Positions 26,004 through 34,691 of a stretch of DNA of 64,000 nucleotides are shown piece after piece. A program made the translations under genes and the position numbers. The notes beneath the pieces are model-generated. The model made no database searches. It saw only the letters and a list, made by a program, of their open reading frames with translations, and was not told the DNA's origin. The stretch covers positions 1 through 64,000 of the forward strand of contig CBDAVB010000003.1 in NCBI GenBank assembly GCA_965200795.1. Direction: 5' to 3'. The stretch is from Parashewanella sp965200795. GTDB taxonomy: Bacteria; Pseudomonadota; Gammaproteobacteria; Enterobacterales; Shewanellaceae. The first letter of the stretch is position 1. Each line of letters starts with the position of its first letter.

Positions 26004-28877
26004 TTATGTAAAAACTCTTACAAAACTACAAATATGACTTCTGCATGTCGGGCACTCGCTTTTGCGTTTTTGCCATATATCTATACAAGTATAACAGTAA
26101 TGTGCGTGCGCGCAGGGTAATAAGACTACTAACTGATGATTTTTATCATCAAATTTATTTAAACAAATCTGACAGTTTTTTAATTTTTCGCTATCTGAAG
26201 ACTTTATGTTATTTGTCGCGGGCATTTGCGGTTTTGAGTTTTCCGCGTTTTCAGTGTTAGGTTCGGCGGTTTTTTCCGCTTTCGGCTTAATATCCACGGT
26301 TAGGGTATGCCGCGTCTCTTTCGGTGACGCCGGCAGGGGTTCGGCCGATATCTGGTAATCATTGTCTTCAGACTTTGGCGGAGATTGATGGAAATCGCTG
26401 ACCGGAGCATATTTGTCTTGTAAGCAGTTAACGCAATAATCCTGCCCGAAAACTCCTGAAGTGAGCTGACTTGCTAATACCGGGGATTTAGTGAGTCCTA
26501 ATTTCACTTTCTGATTTTTATAATCAAGAGTAAAAATGGTCTGAGCGCACATGTCACAGTCAATTTTATCCTCCGATAAGCCGGTTATTCCTAAAGATTC
26601 GGCGCGTTCCGCTATTGTTGTAAGTGTAAAACCGGACGTCAGTCGAGCGGGTATATCTCGGTTACGTTTTAATGTGTTCAGCGTTTGTTCGGCGTCTGTT
26701 GTGAAACAACTTTCAAACATGCGAATACGCTCAAACATTGTCAGACTGCCCTGCTCGTGTTTACGGTAAAATAAAAACTGATCACATAAGACATCACCGA
26801 TACGGGCTAATAAGCCGGTTACGCAATCGCACTGATCACCGGCTTTGCCGGTTGCCATTTTCACCCAGTTGTTTAAGTTTTCCTCCGGTACCAATCGATT
26901 TGAACGGAGAATTTTGATGCCTTCATACTGCCGTGCGAAAAACCAGGCTAATCGGCTGGTTACCCGCCATCGACTTAAGGTTACCTCGACACCGTCAAGT
27001 TCAAAATTCTTTATAGCGGTACTTGGCAAATCTTGCTGGCCGGCCGGCAGCTCGACACTTTTATAAAAATCAGTTTCAGTAACGTAAGAGTAAACCAGTA
27101 AATTGATCAGCAGTGTCTCGCTATCGTCATCAAGCGCGCGTTTCACAGTCATTATCAAGTCTAGATATTGCTTTAACGGATTACCGTCCGGCAGGTCGTA
27201 AGCGACCCTTTTTAATGCGGAGATTGTAAGTTTTGCCTCTCTCAAATGGCGATCTGACTTTGACTGGCTGTGAAGGTAGGAGGATAACGGTTTGTCTTGC
27301 GATGAAGGTTCTGTTGTTGTGAATCGGCGGCCGGATAATGCCGGATTAAAGCTTTTTGCGCCGCGGGGTTCAGCCGTGACAGGTTTTTCATTTTTCCGGG
27401 CAGAAACCTTATTCTGAGCACACGCCAGGCACACGTCATATTGATGATCTTTACAATGAAACATGTAGATTTGTCTGTATAGGGGATCAACTTTTTTTAA
27501 AGTAGTATCGAAACTAAATGCGGTTTTATTGCAGCTTTCACAGTTAACGGACATCTTTCTTGCGCTCTGATATGCGAATAAATATTCGGTCGTAATATCA
27601 GCGGCATAGGCCAATTTAAATGAAGTACAGTCCTGATTATCACACCTAACATTATGTCCGTATCGACTCGCGAGACTTTCGTAAGTGCCGTCTTCTTCTG
27701 ACTCGATGCCGAGCTGATACATCATATTGCTGTGGTAATTTATGTATACGAGGGCATTCGGCGTGTCTTGTATGAGTCGTAAAAGCAGTATTTTAGGCTG
27801 ACTAAGGTAATGTTCTAATTCAGTTTGTTTAATCGGAAATAAAGATGTCGCGGCAAATAAAATAGACTGCTGAGCACGTTTATCGTCAGCCGTACTTTCT
27901 AAGTTGGTCAGTAAACTTATGATGGAAGCATTATTGTCAATAAAGTCTTCATTTTTAAGATGCTTATACACACCAATAACCCCGACGAATGATCGCAGTA
28001 TTTGGTTAATAGCTGGTTTTTGCGCTGAACTGAAGCCGGAATTTTCCAGTTTAACTAGTAGCTCACTAATATCGTTAACCGGCGTGTTAACGTATTTTAA
28101 AAATGCGATAATCTCAAACTGACAAAGTTTGTCTGTACCGCGGGCACTCATCAATCCGGTCAGTTGTTCTAACCGATTATACTCAGTAAAGATAGGATGT
28201 CGCCGCAGATCATTGATTGTATATATTTGTCGTATCGCCAGTTGATGAAAGTCCTTACAATTGCGCTCATCATAAAAATTATTACCGCGAACGGGATGTT
28301 GTGATACAGAAGAGCCGGCAAATGCTGCGGACTGATATCTGACTTGTGCTGAAGAAGTCCTGCCAAACGGGTAGCTGCGGAGATTTTCCTCTGGCGGCCG
28401 GTTCATTTGACCTGATGAGCCGCAGGGCGGCACCTTAAGATAAAATCGACTGAGTTGCTTAGGGTGCGATTCATAAGGATGTGTATTTCCGGCAGCGGGG
28501 TATCCGTGAAGGGTTCTCGGCGCCGCAGCTGAAGTATGAAAATTACTCGCATGGTTAAGGCTGTATCCTTGCGACGGTGATTGAATTGTCCTGTAACGGG
28601 GAATTGCGGTCTTTTTAAAGCTTACGGATTGTTGTCTGCCGTCAAAAGTTATATATCTGGAGACTTCCTCGATTTTAGAAGGAATACACCATTTTAACCC
28701 TTCAGTGCCTGACCTGTAACGGCTATAAGTATGACCAAAATGATCAGTCCATTGTGTCCAGCTTTCTCTCCTTGAAAAATCTTCACTTATGCGTTGCGGG
28801 TCTTCAGGCATATTTTGGCCGTAAGAGGGAAGGCTTTGACGGGAGCCTTGTACGTGAAAATGATTTTGAAATGCCAT
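26004..28877 (-). CDS. Large protein with C-terminal RING finger and two further zinc clusters
   Basis: A 957-residue protein. Residues 1-210 are low-complexity (Ser, Pro, Tyr, Gln, Arg) and probably disordered; residues 215-400 are helical. A cysteine-rich region follows (C412, C417, C446, C449, C475, H478, C483, C486), whose end FHCKDHQYDVCLAC resembles a ZZ-type finger. A second pair set is C774/C777 and C815/C818. The extreme C-terminus is a canonical RING: C902-x2-C905-x16-C922-x-H924-x3-C928-x2-C931-x10-C942-x2-C945, with PCAHAHYC and CPTC. RING domains recruit E2 enzymes in ubiquitin ligases. Bacteria lack ubiquitin, so a role as an effector delivered into a eukaryotic host is inferred. 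No signal peptide. Not recognised as a named family. Confidence 0.8.
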   Translation of the reverse strand: MAFQNHFHVQGSRQSLPSYGQNMPEDPQRISEDFSRRESWTQWTDHFGHTYSRYRSGTEGLKWCIPSKIEEVSRYITFDGRQQSVSFKKTAIPRYRTIQSPSQGYSLNHASNFHTSAAAPRTLHGYPAAGNTHPYESHPKQLSRFYLKVPPCGSSGQMNRPPEENLRSYPFGRTSSAQVRYQSAAFAGSSVSQHPVRGNNFYDERNCKDFHQLAIRQIYTINDLRRHPIFTEYNRLEQLTGLMSARGTDKLCQFEIIAFLKYVNTPVNDISELLVKLENSGFSSAQKPAINQILRSFVGVIGVYKHLKNEDFIDNNASIISLLTNLESTADDKRAQQSILFAATSLFPIKQTELEHYLSQPKILLLRLIQDTPNALVYINYHSNMMYQLGIESEEDGTYESLASRYGHNVRCDNQDCTSFKLAYAADITTEYLFAYQSARKMSVNCESCNKTAFSFDTTLKKVDPLYRQIYMFHCKDHQYDVCLACAQNKVSARKNEKPVTAEPRGAKSFNPALSGRRFTTTEPSSQDKPLSSYLHSQSKSDRHLREAKLTISALKRVAYDLPDGNPLKQYLDLIMTVKRALDDDSETLLINLLVYSYVTETDFYKSVELPAGQQDLPSTAIKNFELDGVEVTLSRWRVTSRLAWFFARQYEGIKILRSNRLVPEENLNNWVKMATGKAGDQCDCVTGLLARIGDVLCDQFLFYRKHEQGSLTMFERIRMFESCFTTDAEQTLNTLKRNRDIPARLTSGFTLTTIAERAESLGITGLSEDKIDCDMCAQTIFTLDYKNQKVKLGLTKSPVLASQLTSGVFGQDYCVNCLQDKYAPVSDFHQSPPKSEDNDYQISAEPLPASPKETRHTLTVDIKPKAEKTAEPNTENAENSKPQMPATNNIKSSDSEKLKNCQICLNKFDDKNHQLVVLLPCAHAHYCYTCIDIWQKRKSECPTCRSHICSFVRVFT

Positions 28878-29024
28878 AAACTAAACTACCCGAATAAAAT
28901 GAACGGATGTAATCGGTTCAGAAAAAGATTTACCAACTATAAAATATTTTTCACGGTTATTAAAATCTGAACAAATGAAAAAGCGGAATTTTATTATTAA
29001 ATTTTGTTCATTATCAGGAGGGTC

Positions 29025-29176
29025 GTAAGCATCTGACTGTAAGTTTTTCGATAATACTGACGTTCAGGTCAGGTGCTCTTACTCGTTAATAGCGGCGGTG
29101 TTTCAGGCAAGAGTAACGCCGCGGAGTACTTAAGACGGGCGTCAGAAAATCGGAAAAACTTACAGTCAGTTACTTA
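29025..29176. repeat. MITE-like inverted-repeat element (copy d)
   Basis: Ends TAAGCATCTGACTGTAAG and CTTACAGTCAGTTACTTA. The 14 bp next to the ends are complementary, and the interior has the core AAGACGGGCGTCAG. It lies between the hppD end and the start of the RING gene, where it could separate the two transcription units. Confidence 0.85.
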
Positions 29177-29229
29177 TCAGTTAATTGTCCGGCGTTTTAT
29201 GCCGGGTCGTGTTTCTGACGGTGATGAGA

Positions 29230-29261
29230 AACGCCCCCGCAATCGGGCAATGCCGGGGCGA
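29230..29261 (-). terminator. Terminator downstream of hppD
   Basis: GC-rich stem CGCCCC / GGGGCG with a 16-nt interior, followed on the minus strand by TTTCTC, about 50 nt after the hppD stop. Confidence 0.5.
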
Positions 29262-29308
29262 TGTCTTGAGTTCTTTATTAAGTCACCGACTTACTTACAG
29301 TTGGATAC

Positions 29309-30349
29309 TCAGAGCACGCCGCGGCGCATTTGATCGCGCTCAATGGACTGGAATAGCGCGGTAAAGTTACCCTCACCAAACCCTAAGTTGTTTTTACGCT
29401 GGATGATTTCGATAAAGATAGGGCCGAACAGATTCTTAGTGAATATTTGCAGTAAATAACCGTTTTCGTCTCCGTCACACAAAATCTGGTGATGTCTGAT
29501 ACGGTCACGATCCTCGGTGATTTGCGGCAGCTTTTCAAAAATGGTGTCGTAATACTCCGGAATGATATCCAGAGTTTTGATTGAGGAACCCTCCATCGCG
29601 TCCAGTGACGCGACAATATCGCGACTGGTGAAGGCTAAGTGCTGAACACCCGGGCCGTGATATTCTTTTAAGTATTCGTCAATCTGGTTTTTGTCGTCGT
29701 TTTTACCTTCGTTGATCGGAATACAGAAACTGCCGTCCGGAGAGCGCAGAGCGTATGACGTTAAACCGGTTTGCATACCGTTAATATCAAAGTAGCGAAC
29801 TTCGGTAAAACCGAAAATATTTTTATAGAAGTCTGACCATTTTTCCATTGTGCCCTGGTAGACGTTATTGGTGAGGTGGTCGACATCCAGAAAGCCTTTT
29901 TCCTGAACCAGCTCAGGCTGCTCCAGAGCGATAAAATCATTGTTATAGATATTATTTTCTTCACCAAACACGTCAATGAAGTAAATTAAGCTGTCACCGA
30001 TGCCGTAAATCGCCGGATATTCGAGATCTTTAACTGCGTCGCCGGCGGCTCTGGCGCCACGCTCTACCGCTGTTTTAAAAGCGAAATCAGCGTCTTCAAC
30101 CCGCCAGCCCATAGAGCTGATTGCCGGGCCGTGGGTTTTGGCGAACTCAGCCGAAAAACCTTTCTTTTCTTTATTCAGAAGAAAATTGATGTTGTTTTGC
30201 CTGTAATAAAGAATGTCTTTACTCTTATGTTTTTTAAGCATCGAGAAACCGAAATCAATAAAAACCCGGTGCATAAAATCAGTGTCTGGAGTGGCGTATT
30301 CGGTAAATTCAATGCCCATCAGTCCCAGTGGATTTTGTTCGCTAGCCAT
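29309..30349 (-). CDS. hppD: 4-Hydroxyphenylpyruvate dioxygenase
   Basis: Converts 4-hydroxyphenylpyruvate to homogentisate in tyrosine degradation, using Fe(II) and O2. The 346-residue length is normal for the bacterial enzyme. The three iron ligands are visible: H158 in DVDHLTNN, H237 in GVQHLAF and E314 in IFIEIIQRKN; LFGPIFIE is the C-terminal signature. It lies 47 nt after hmgA on the same strand, so the two form one unit. The product homogentisate can also oxidise to pyomelanin if hmgA is off. Confidence 0.96.
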   Translation of the reverse strand: MASEQNPLGLMGIEFTEYATPDTDFMHRVFIDFGFSMLKKHKSKDILYYRQNNINFLLNKEKKGFSAEFAKTHGPAISSMGWRVEDADFAFKTAVERGARAAGDAVKDLEYPAIYGIGDSLIYFIDVFGEENNIYNNDFIALEQPELVQEKGFLDVDHLTNNVYQGTMEKWSDFYKNIFGFTEVRYFDINGMQTGLTSYALRSPDGSFCIPINEGKNDDKNQIDEYLKEYHGPGVQHLAFTSRDIVASLDAMEGSSIKTLDIIPEYYDTIFEKLPQITEDRDRIRHHQILCDGDENGYLLQIFTKNLFGPIFIEIIQRKNNLGFGEGNFTALFQSIERDQMRRGVL

Positions 30350-30396
30350 AATGTTTTCCTCAGTTAAATTGCGTAAGGTTCGTCCTTAGAATTTTT

Positions 30397-31557
30397 TTAC
30401 TCTTCTATCCAGGAACGGTTGTAATCCGCGCTCATACATCGCTGAACATGCTCCGTAAGTTTTAACGGCGCGAAAGTGTCGACCATAACGGCATACTCGC
30501 GGGTGTCTTTTTTCCCCACAGACGCCTCAGTCTTGCCCGGCTGCGGGCCGTGCGGAACACCTTTCTGGTGCAGGGTTAAATAACCCGCGCCAATGCCTGT
30601 GCGGCTCATAAAGTCCCCGTCCACGTAGTACAGAACTTCATCACTGTCGATATTGCTGTGATAGTAAGGCGCGGGGATCGCTTTCGGGTGGAAGTCATAA
30701 AGACGGGGCACGAAATTACAAACCACAAAGTCGCGCGCCTTAAACACCAGATGCTCTGAAGGCGGTAAATGAATCTTTCCGACTTTAGGGGCGTATTCAG
30801 TGATATTGAAAGCCCAGGGGTAAACAAACCCGTCCCAGCCGACAAGATCAAACGGATGCCATTGCAGAGTAGTGACCTGATATTTATCACCGAATTTACA
30901 AACGAGATCAAAGCCGCCTTTCTCCACGACGGCTTGCTGCAGCCGCGGAGTACGTATATCACGCTCACAGTAAGGCGCTGACTCCAGTAACTGGCCGTAC
31001 TCATTGCGGAAGTGCTTGGGAATTTCAATCATTGAGAATGATTCAATCACGAATAAACGCACATTGTCGTATTCAGTAAATTTCAGCTGATAAGTGGTGC
31101 CGCGGGGAATAACGAGGTAATCCCACTTCTTGACCGCCAATGTACCGTATTCACTGTAAAGCGTACCCTCACCCTCATGAACAAAAATGACTTCGTCAGC
31201 GTAAGAGTTACGGTAAAACGCTTCGGTATCCCCGGTCACTTTCGCGGTATACATCGCCACATCGGTATTAAAAAAGATTTTATTGCGAGCGCTGAAAAAA
31301 TTACCGGCCTTATCGGCTTCCTTTGAGTCGAGCTTGTAGTTCTGGATCAGTGAGTCTTCCCAGCCTGATCCGTGATCAACATGATAAGGCGCTACCGCTA
31401 ACGCTTTGGTCGGCATATTATGGTGGTATTTGTTGGAATAAATATTTGAAAAGCCATGGGTGGAGAACAGCTCTTCCCGGTATAACTCACCGTTGTCTTT
31501 TTCAAAAGTGATATGACGTTTCGGGGGTATTTCACCTTGTTTTACGTAAAACGGCAT
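30397..31557 (-). CDS. hmgA: Homogentisate 1,2-dioxygenase
   Basis: Opens the ring of homogentisate to maleylacetoacetate, the step after HppD. 386 residues from the ATG at 31557 (MPFYVKQGEIPPKRHI), which has AAGGA 8 nt upstream; a longer frame from a TTG at 31614 is rejected. The iron-site segment PAPYYHSNIDSDEVLYYVDG and the late PHGPQPG are visible, as in the HmgA cupin family. First gene of hmgA-hppD. Maleylacetoacetate isomerase and fumarylacetoacetase are not in the window and must lie elsewhere or be absent. Confidence 0.93.
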   Translation of the reverse strand: MPFYVKQGEIPPKRHITFEKDNGELYREELFSTHGFSNIYSNKYHHNMPTKALAVAPYHVDHGSGWEDSLIQNYKLDSKEADKAGNFFSARNKIFFNTDVAMYTAKVTGDTEAFYRNSYADEVIFVHEGEGTLYSEYGTLAVKKWDYLVIPRGTTYQLKFTEYDNVRLFVIESFSMIEIPKHFRNEYGQLLESAPYCERDIRTPRLQQAVVEKGGFDLVCKFGDKYQVTTLQWHPFDLVGWDGFVYPWAFNITEYAPKVGKIHLPPSEHLVFKARDFVVCNFVPRLYDFHPKAIPAPYYHSNIDSDEVLYYVDGDFMSRTGIGAGYLTLHQKGVPHGPQPGKTEASVGKKDTREYAVMVDTFAPLKLTEHVQRCMSADYNRSWIEE

Positions 31558-31677
31558 TGGTAAAGTCCTTACTGTAAAAATGTGATCTGTTTGGCAATTT
31601 AATTGTATATTCAAACAAAAAAAAGAATAATAATTAGCTTAACTTAATCAAAAAATCTGATTGTTTATTTCGGGTAC

Positions 31678-32586
31678 ATGATGAAAATTGATATTGAAGC
31701 CTTCAGGGTAATGCAAATTTTAGTCGAAGAGGGGAGTTTTTCTAAAGCGGCCGAGAGACTCCATAAAGCTCAATCCGCCGTGAGTTACCAAATAAAAAAG
31801 CTTGAGCAGCATCTTGGGGTGCAGCTGTTTAACCGGGAGCAGTATCGCGCGAAGTTAACCCCTCAAGGTGACGTGATTTTGAAAGAAGGTCAAAGACTGC
31901 TCGAGCAATTTTCCAGTATTGAGCGTCTGGCGACTCGCTTCAGTGAAGAATGGGAGCCGAAATTAGAGTTAGTGATTGACGGCGCCCTGCCGATGCGGCC
32001 GGTGATGAACGCGCTAAAAAAACTCGCGGATCATGATATTCCGACGAAAATACAATTGAATGTGGAATTCTTAGGAGGCGTGCAGCATCGGTTTGAAACG
32101 GATAAAGCGGATTTGATGTTAGTAAAGGATTATAAAACGGGTCCGCAGCTTTCCGCGGTTCCGCTGCCTGATATCACCAATATACTGGTCACCTCTGAGC
32201 ACCATCAACTCGCCGGCAGAAAGCAGGTAAGTCTGGCGGAGCTTCAGCAGTTTGTAGAGCTGACCATTGAAGATTCATCTCCGGCGCGACATCACCGTGA
32301 TGAAATGCAATTTCAGGGGGATAAGGTCTTTTATCTCTCTGACTTTATTATGAAGCGTGAGGCTTTGCTCAAAGGTTTGGGGTTTGGCTGGCTTCCTGAC
32401 TTTCTGGTAAAAGATAAACTTGATGAAGGCGAGTTAGTTGAGGTGGATTTTGCCGTCGGCAGCCGTTATACCTTTACGCCGCAGTTAGTTTCTACTCAGA
32501 CTCGCCCGTTAGGGCGGGCGGGGCAATTATTCACCGATTTCATTTTAGAGGAATTTACACGGACGGATGAAATTTATACTATCTGA
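31678..32586 (+). CDS. LysR-family transcriptional regulator
   Basis: 302 residues. N-terminal winged HTH (FRVMQILVEEGSFSKAAERLHKAQSAVSYQIKKLEQ, residues 8-43) followed by a substrate-binding domain. It is transcribed divergently from hmgA-hppD with a 120-bp AT-rich gap that must contain both promoters. LysR proteins usually control the divergent neighbour, so tyrosine or aromatic catabolism is the likely target. The next gene on its own strand, a membrane hydroxylase, starts 30 nt later and could be a second target. Either ATG of the tandem ATG ATG may be used. Confidence 0.92.
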   Translation: MMKIDIEAFRVMQILVEEGSFSKAAERLHKAQSAVSYQIKKLEQHLGVQLFNREQYRAKLTPQGDVILKEGQRLLEQFSSIERLATRFSEEWEPKLELVIDGALPMRPVMNALKKLADHDIPTKIQLNVEFLGGVQHRFETDKADLMLVKDYKTGPQLSAVPLPDITNILVTSEHHQLAGRKQVSLAELQQFVELTIEDSSPARHHRDEMQFQGDKVFYLSDFIMKREALLKGLGFGWLPDFLVKDKLDEGELVEVDFAVGSRYTFTPQLVSTQTRPLGRAGQLFTDFILEEFTRTDEIYTI

Positions 32587-32616
32587 AACGAGGTTTAACT
32601 CTGTCCCGGTTTTTTT

Positions 32617-33843
32617 ATGAGTCCTTATGTATATGCTATCCCGATTTTTATGCTATCAATCGGGATAGAAGTTATCGCTTCGGTCATACGGAAAAAGGAT
32701 TATTATCGTTTGAACGACGCAATTAATAGTTTGAGCGCGGGGATGATTTATGTAACCAGTTCACAAATTATTAATTTAGGTATCTATGCTTGTATTTTTC
32801 ATAATTTTTCGTTCTTTTCGTTAGACATCGGAAACTTGTGGGTCTGGGTTGCCGCATTTGTACTGAAAGACTTCTTTTTTTACTGGTGTCACAGGCTTAG
32901 CCATGCAATCAATATCCTCTGGGCATGCCACTCAGTTCATCACCAGAGTGAGGAGTACAATTTATCAACCGCTTTGAGACAGTCGAGTACCGGTTTTTTA
33001 TTAGAATGGATTTTCTATATCCCGATGGCTTTACTCGGCATCCCGCCGCTGATTTACGTAGTGGTGAGTCTGGCCGATTTATTTTATCAGTTTTGGATTC
33101 ATACACGTCATATCGGTAAATTAGGCTGGTTTGACCGAAATTTCTCATCACCGTCTAATCACAGGGTTCACCATGCCAAAAACAGAAGGTATCTGGATAA
33201 AAATTTCGGCGGCGTGTTCATGTGGTGGGACCGGATATTCGGCACTTTCGAAAATGAAGATGATGACTATGAAACGATAAAATACGGCACTCTGAAACCG
33301 TTAAGAAGCTGGAACCCGATATGGGCCAACCTGCACCTGTATGTTTTTATGCTGAAGGACGCGCTGAAAACAAAACAGCTTTTTGACAAAGTTACCCTCT
33401 GGTTTAAAAGCACCGGATACCGGCCGGGTGATATCGCGCGACCTATGAAGATGCCTGATATATTCAAATATCAGAACTATGATCCGAAAATCGGTAAAGC
33501 CAACAAAATTTATATTGTTATCCAGTTTGCTTTGTTACTATTTATAACAAATGTACTCGTCGGGCTATACAAAATCATCCCCTATTGGCAGAGTGTGTAC
33601 TGGCTTATCTTGCTGTGCGTTAACCTCGTTTTTATCGGCCGGATGCTGGAGTCAGAGTACCGGATATTAAGATATGAAGCCGCGAGGTTAGGCGTTTCGT
33701 TAATGGGTGTATTTTTCGCTGCGTTGACCTGGCCGCGGTTATCAGACTCTTTATGGGAAGCGATGAGTGTCTGGGCCGTGTTGTCTTTCATATCGCTCGC
33801 AATTATCAAAAACAAAGGAATGAAACTAAAGGAAACACACTAA
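32617..33843 (+). CDS. Sterol desaturase/fatty acid hydroxylase-family membrane enzyme
   Basis: 408 residues, with N-terminal and C-terminal membrane spans around a di-iron hydroxylase core. Histidine boxes: HRLSH (92-96), HSVHH (105-109), H162/H165 and HRVHH (182-186). The size and the extra C-terminal spans (residues about 290-400) resemble alkylglycerol monooxygenase (TMEM195-like) bacterial homologues rather than short desaturases, so an ether-lipid or fatty-acid hydroxylase is likely; the substrate is not shown. The stop codon overlaps the next start (TAATG), indicating translational coupling. Confidence 0.85.
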   Translation: MSPYVYAIPIFMLSIGIEVIASVIRKKDYYRLNDAINSLSAGMIYVTSSQIINLGIYACIFHNFSFFSLDIGNLWVWVAAFVLKDFFFYWCHRLSHAINILWACHSVHHQSEEYNLSTALRQSSTGFLLEWIFYIPMALLGIPPLIYVVVSLADLFYQFWIHTRHIGKLGWFDRNFSSPSNHRVHHAKNRRYLDKNFGGVFMWWDRIFGTFENEDDDYETIKYGTLKPLRSWNPIWANLHLYVFMLKDALKTKQLFDKVTLWFKSTGYRPGDIARPMKMPDIFKYQNYDPKIGKANKIYIVIQFALLLFITNVLVGLYKIIPYWQSVYWLILLCVNLVFIGRMLESEYRILRYEAARLGVSLMGVFFAALTWPRLSDSLWEAMSVWAVLSFISLAIIKNKGMKLKETH

Positions 33844-34637
33844 TGAATCGTAAATGTCATGAAGTTGATTATGAAATTAAAGGACACGATATGCAGCTGG
33901 TTGAGGTTGAACTCGACCCGCGGGAAACGGTAGTCGCGGAAGCCGGCGCCATGACCTACATGGAGCAAGACATTCTGTTTGAGGCAAAAATGGGTGACGG
34001 TTCAGATCCTGACAGCGGCTTTTTCGGTAAAATGTTCAGCGCGGGTAAACGTATGCTCTCGGGTGAAAGTGTATTCATGACGCATTTTACTAACCAGGGT
34101 CATCAAAAACGCAGAGTCGCGTTCGCGGCACCGTATCCCGGTACAATTCTCGCTATCGACTTAGCGCAAATCGGTGGTGAGCTGATTTGTCAGAAAGACA
34201 GTTTTCTCGCCGCGGCATTGGGGACTCAAATCAGTACAAGTTTTAACCGCCGCTTAGGCGCGGGCTTTTTCGGCGGTGAAGGGTTTATTCTTCAGAATCT
34301 TCAAGGTGACGGCATGGCGTTTATTCATGCCGGCGGCACCCTGATCCGCAAACAGCTTAACGGCGAAACTTTACGGGTTGATACAGGCTGTATCGCGGCA
34401 TTTACAGCCGGAATTGATTACGACATTCAAAAAGCCGGTTCTATGAAATCTATGCTGTTCGGCGGTGAAGGTCTGTTTTTAGCCACCTTATCCGGTCACG
34501 GTAGTGTTTGGCTGCAAAGTTTGCCTTTCTCCAGAATGGCCGACAGAATCATCGCCAGCGCACCATCCTCCGGCGGAGGCGATAAAGGTGAAGGTTCTGT
34601 TTTAGGCGGTATTGGCCGTATGATTGACGGTCGCTAA
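33843..34637 (+). CDS. TIGR00266/AIM24-family protein
   Basis: 264 residues of the beta-rich AIM24/TIGR00266 family, whose function is unknown in bacteria (the yeast relative sits in the mitochondrial inner membrane). Recognisable blocks: VVAEAGAMTYMEQDI, the Gly-rich GFFGKMFSAGKRMLSGESVFMTHF, GEGFILQNLQGDGMAFIHAGG and a Gly-rich tail. Start 33843 follows AAGGAA and overlaps the hydroxylase stop by one base; a longer frame back to 33753 is an artefact of overlap. Confidence 0.9.
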   Translation: MNRKCHEVDYEIKGHDMQLVEVELDPRETVVAEAGAMTYMEQDILFEAKMGDGSDPDSGFFGKMFSAGKRMLSGESVFMTHFTNQGHQKRRVAFAAPYPGTILAIDLAQIGGELICQKDSFLAAALGTQISTSFNRRLGAGFFGGEGFILQNLQGDGMAFIHAGGTLIRKQLNGETLRVDTGCIAAFTAGIDYDIQKAGSMKSMLFGGEGLFLATLSGHGSVWLQSLPFSRMADRIIASAPSSGGGDKGEGSVLGGIGRMIDGR

Positions 34638-34691
34638 ATGAGGCTATAGTCTACGCATAATTTTTTAGCGATTTGATAAATAATAACAATT

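Noticed and set aside
25759..26037. 92-codon plus-strand frame
   Set aside because: Composition is unlike a protein (Arg/Cys-rich, no motif), there is no ribosome site and it overlaps the RING gene end.
29073..29333. 86-codon plus-strand frame
   Set aside because: It runs through the MITE-like repeat and the hppD terminator and into the end of hppD.
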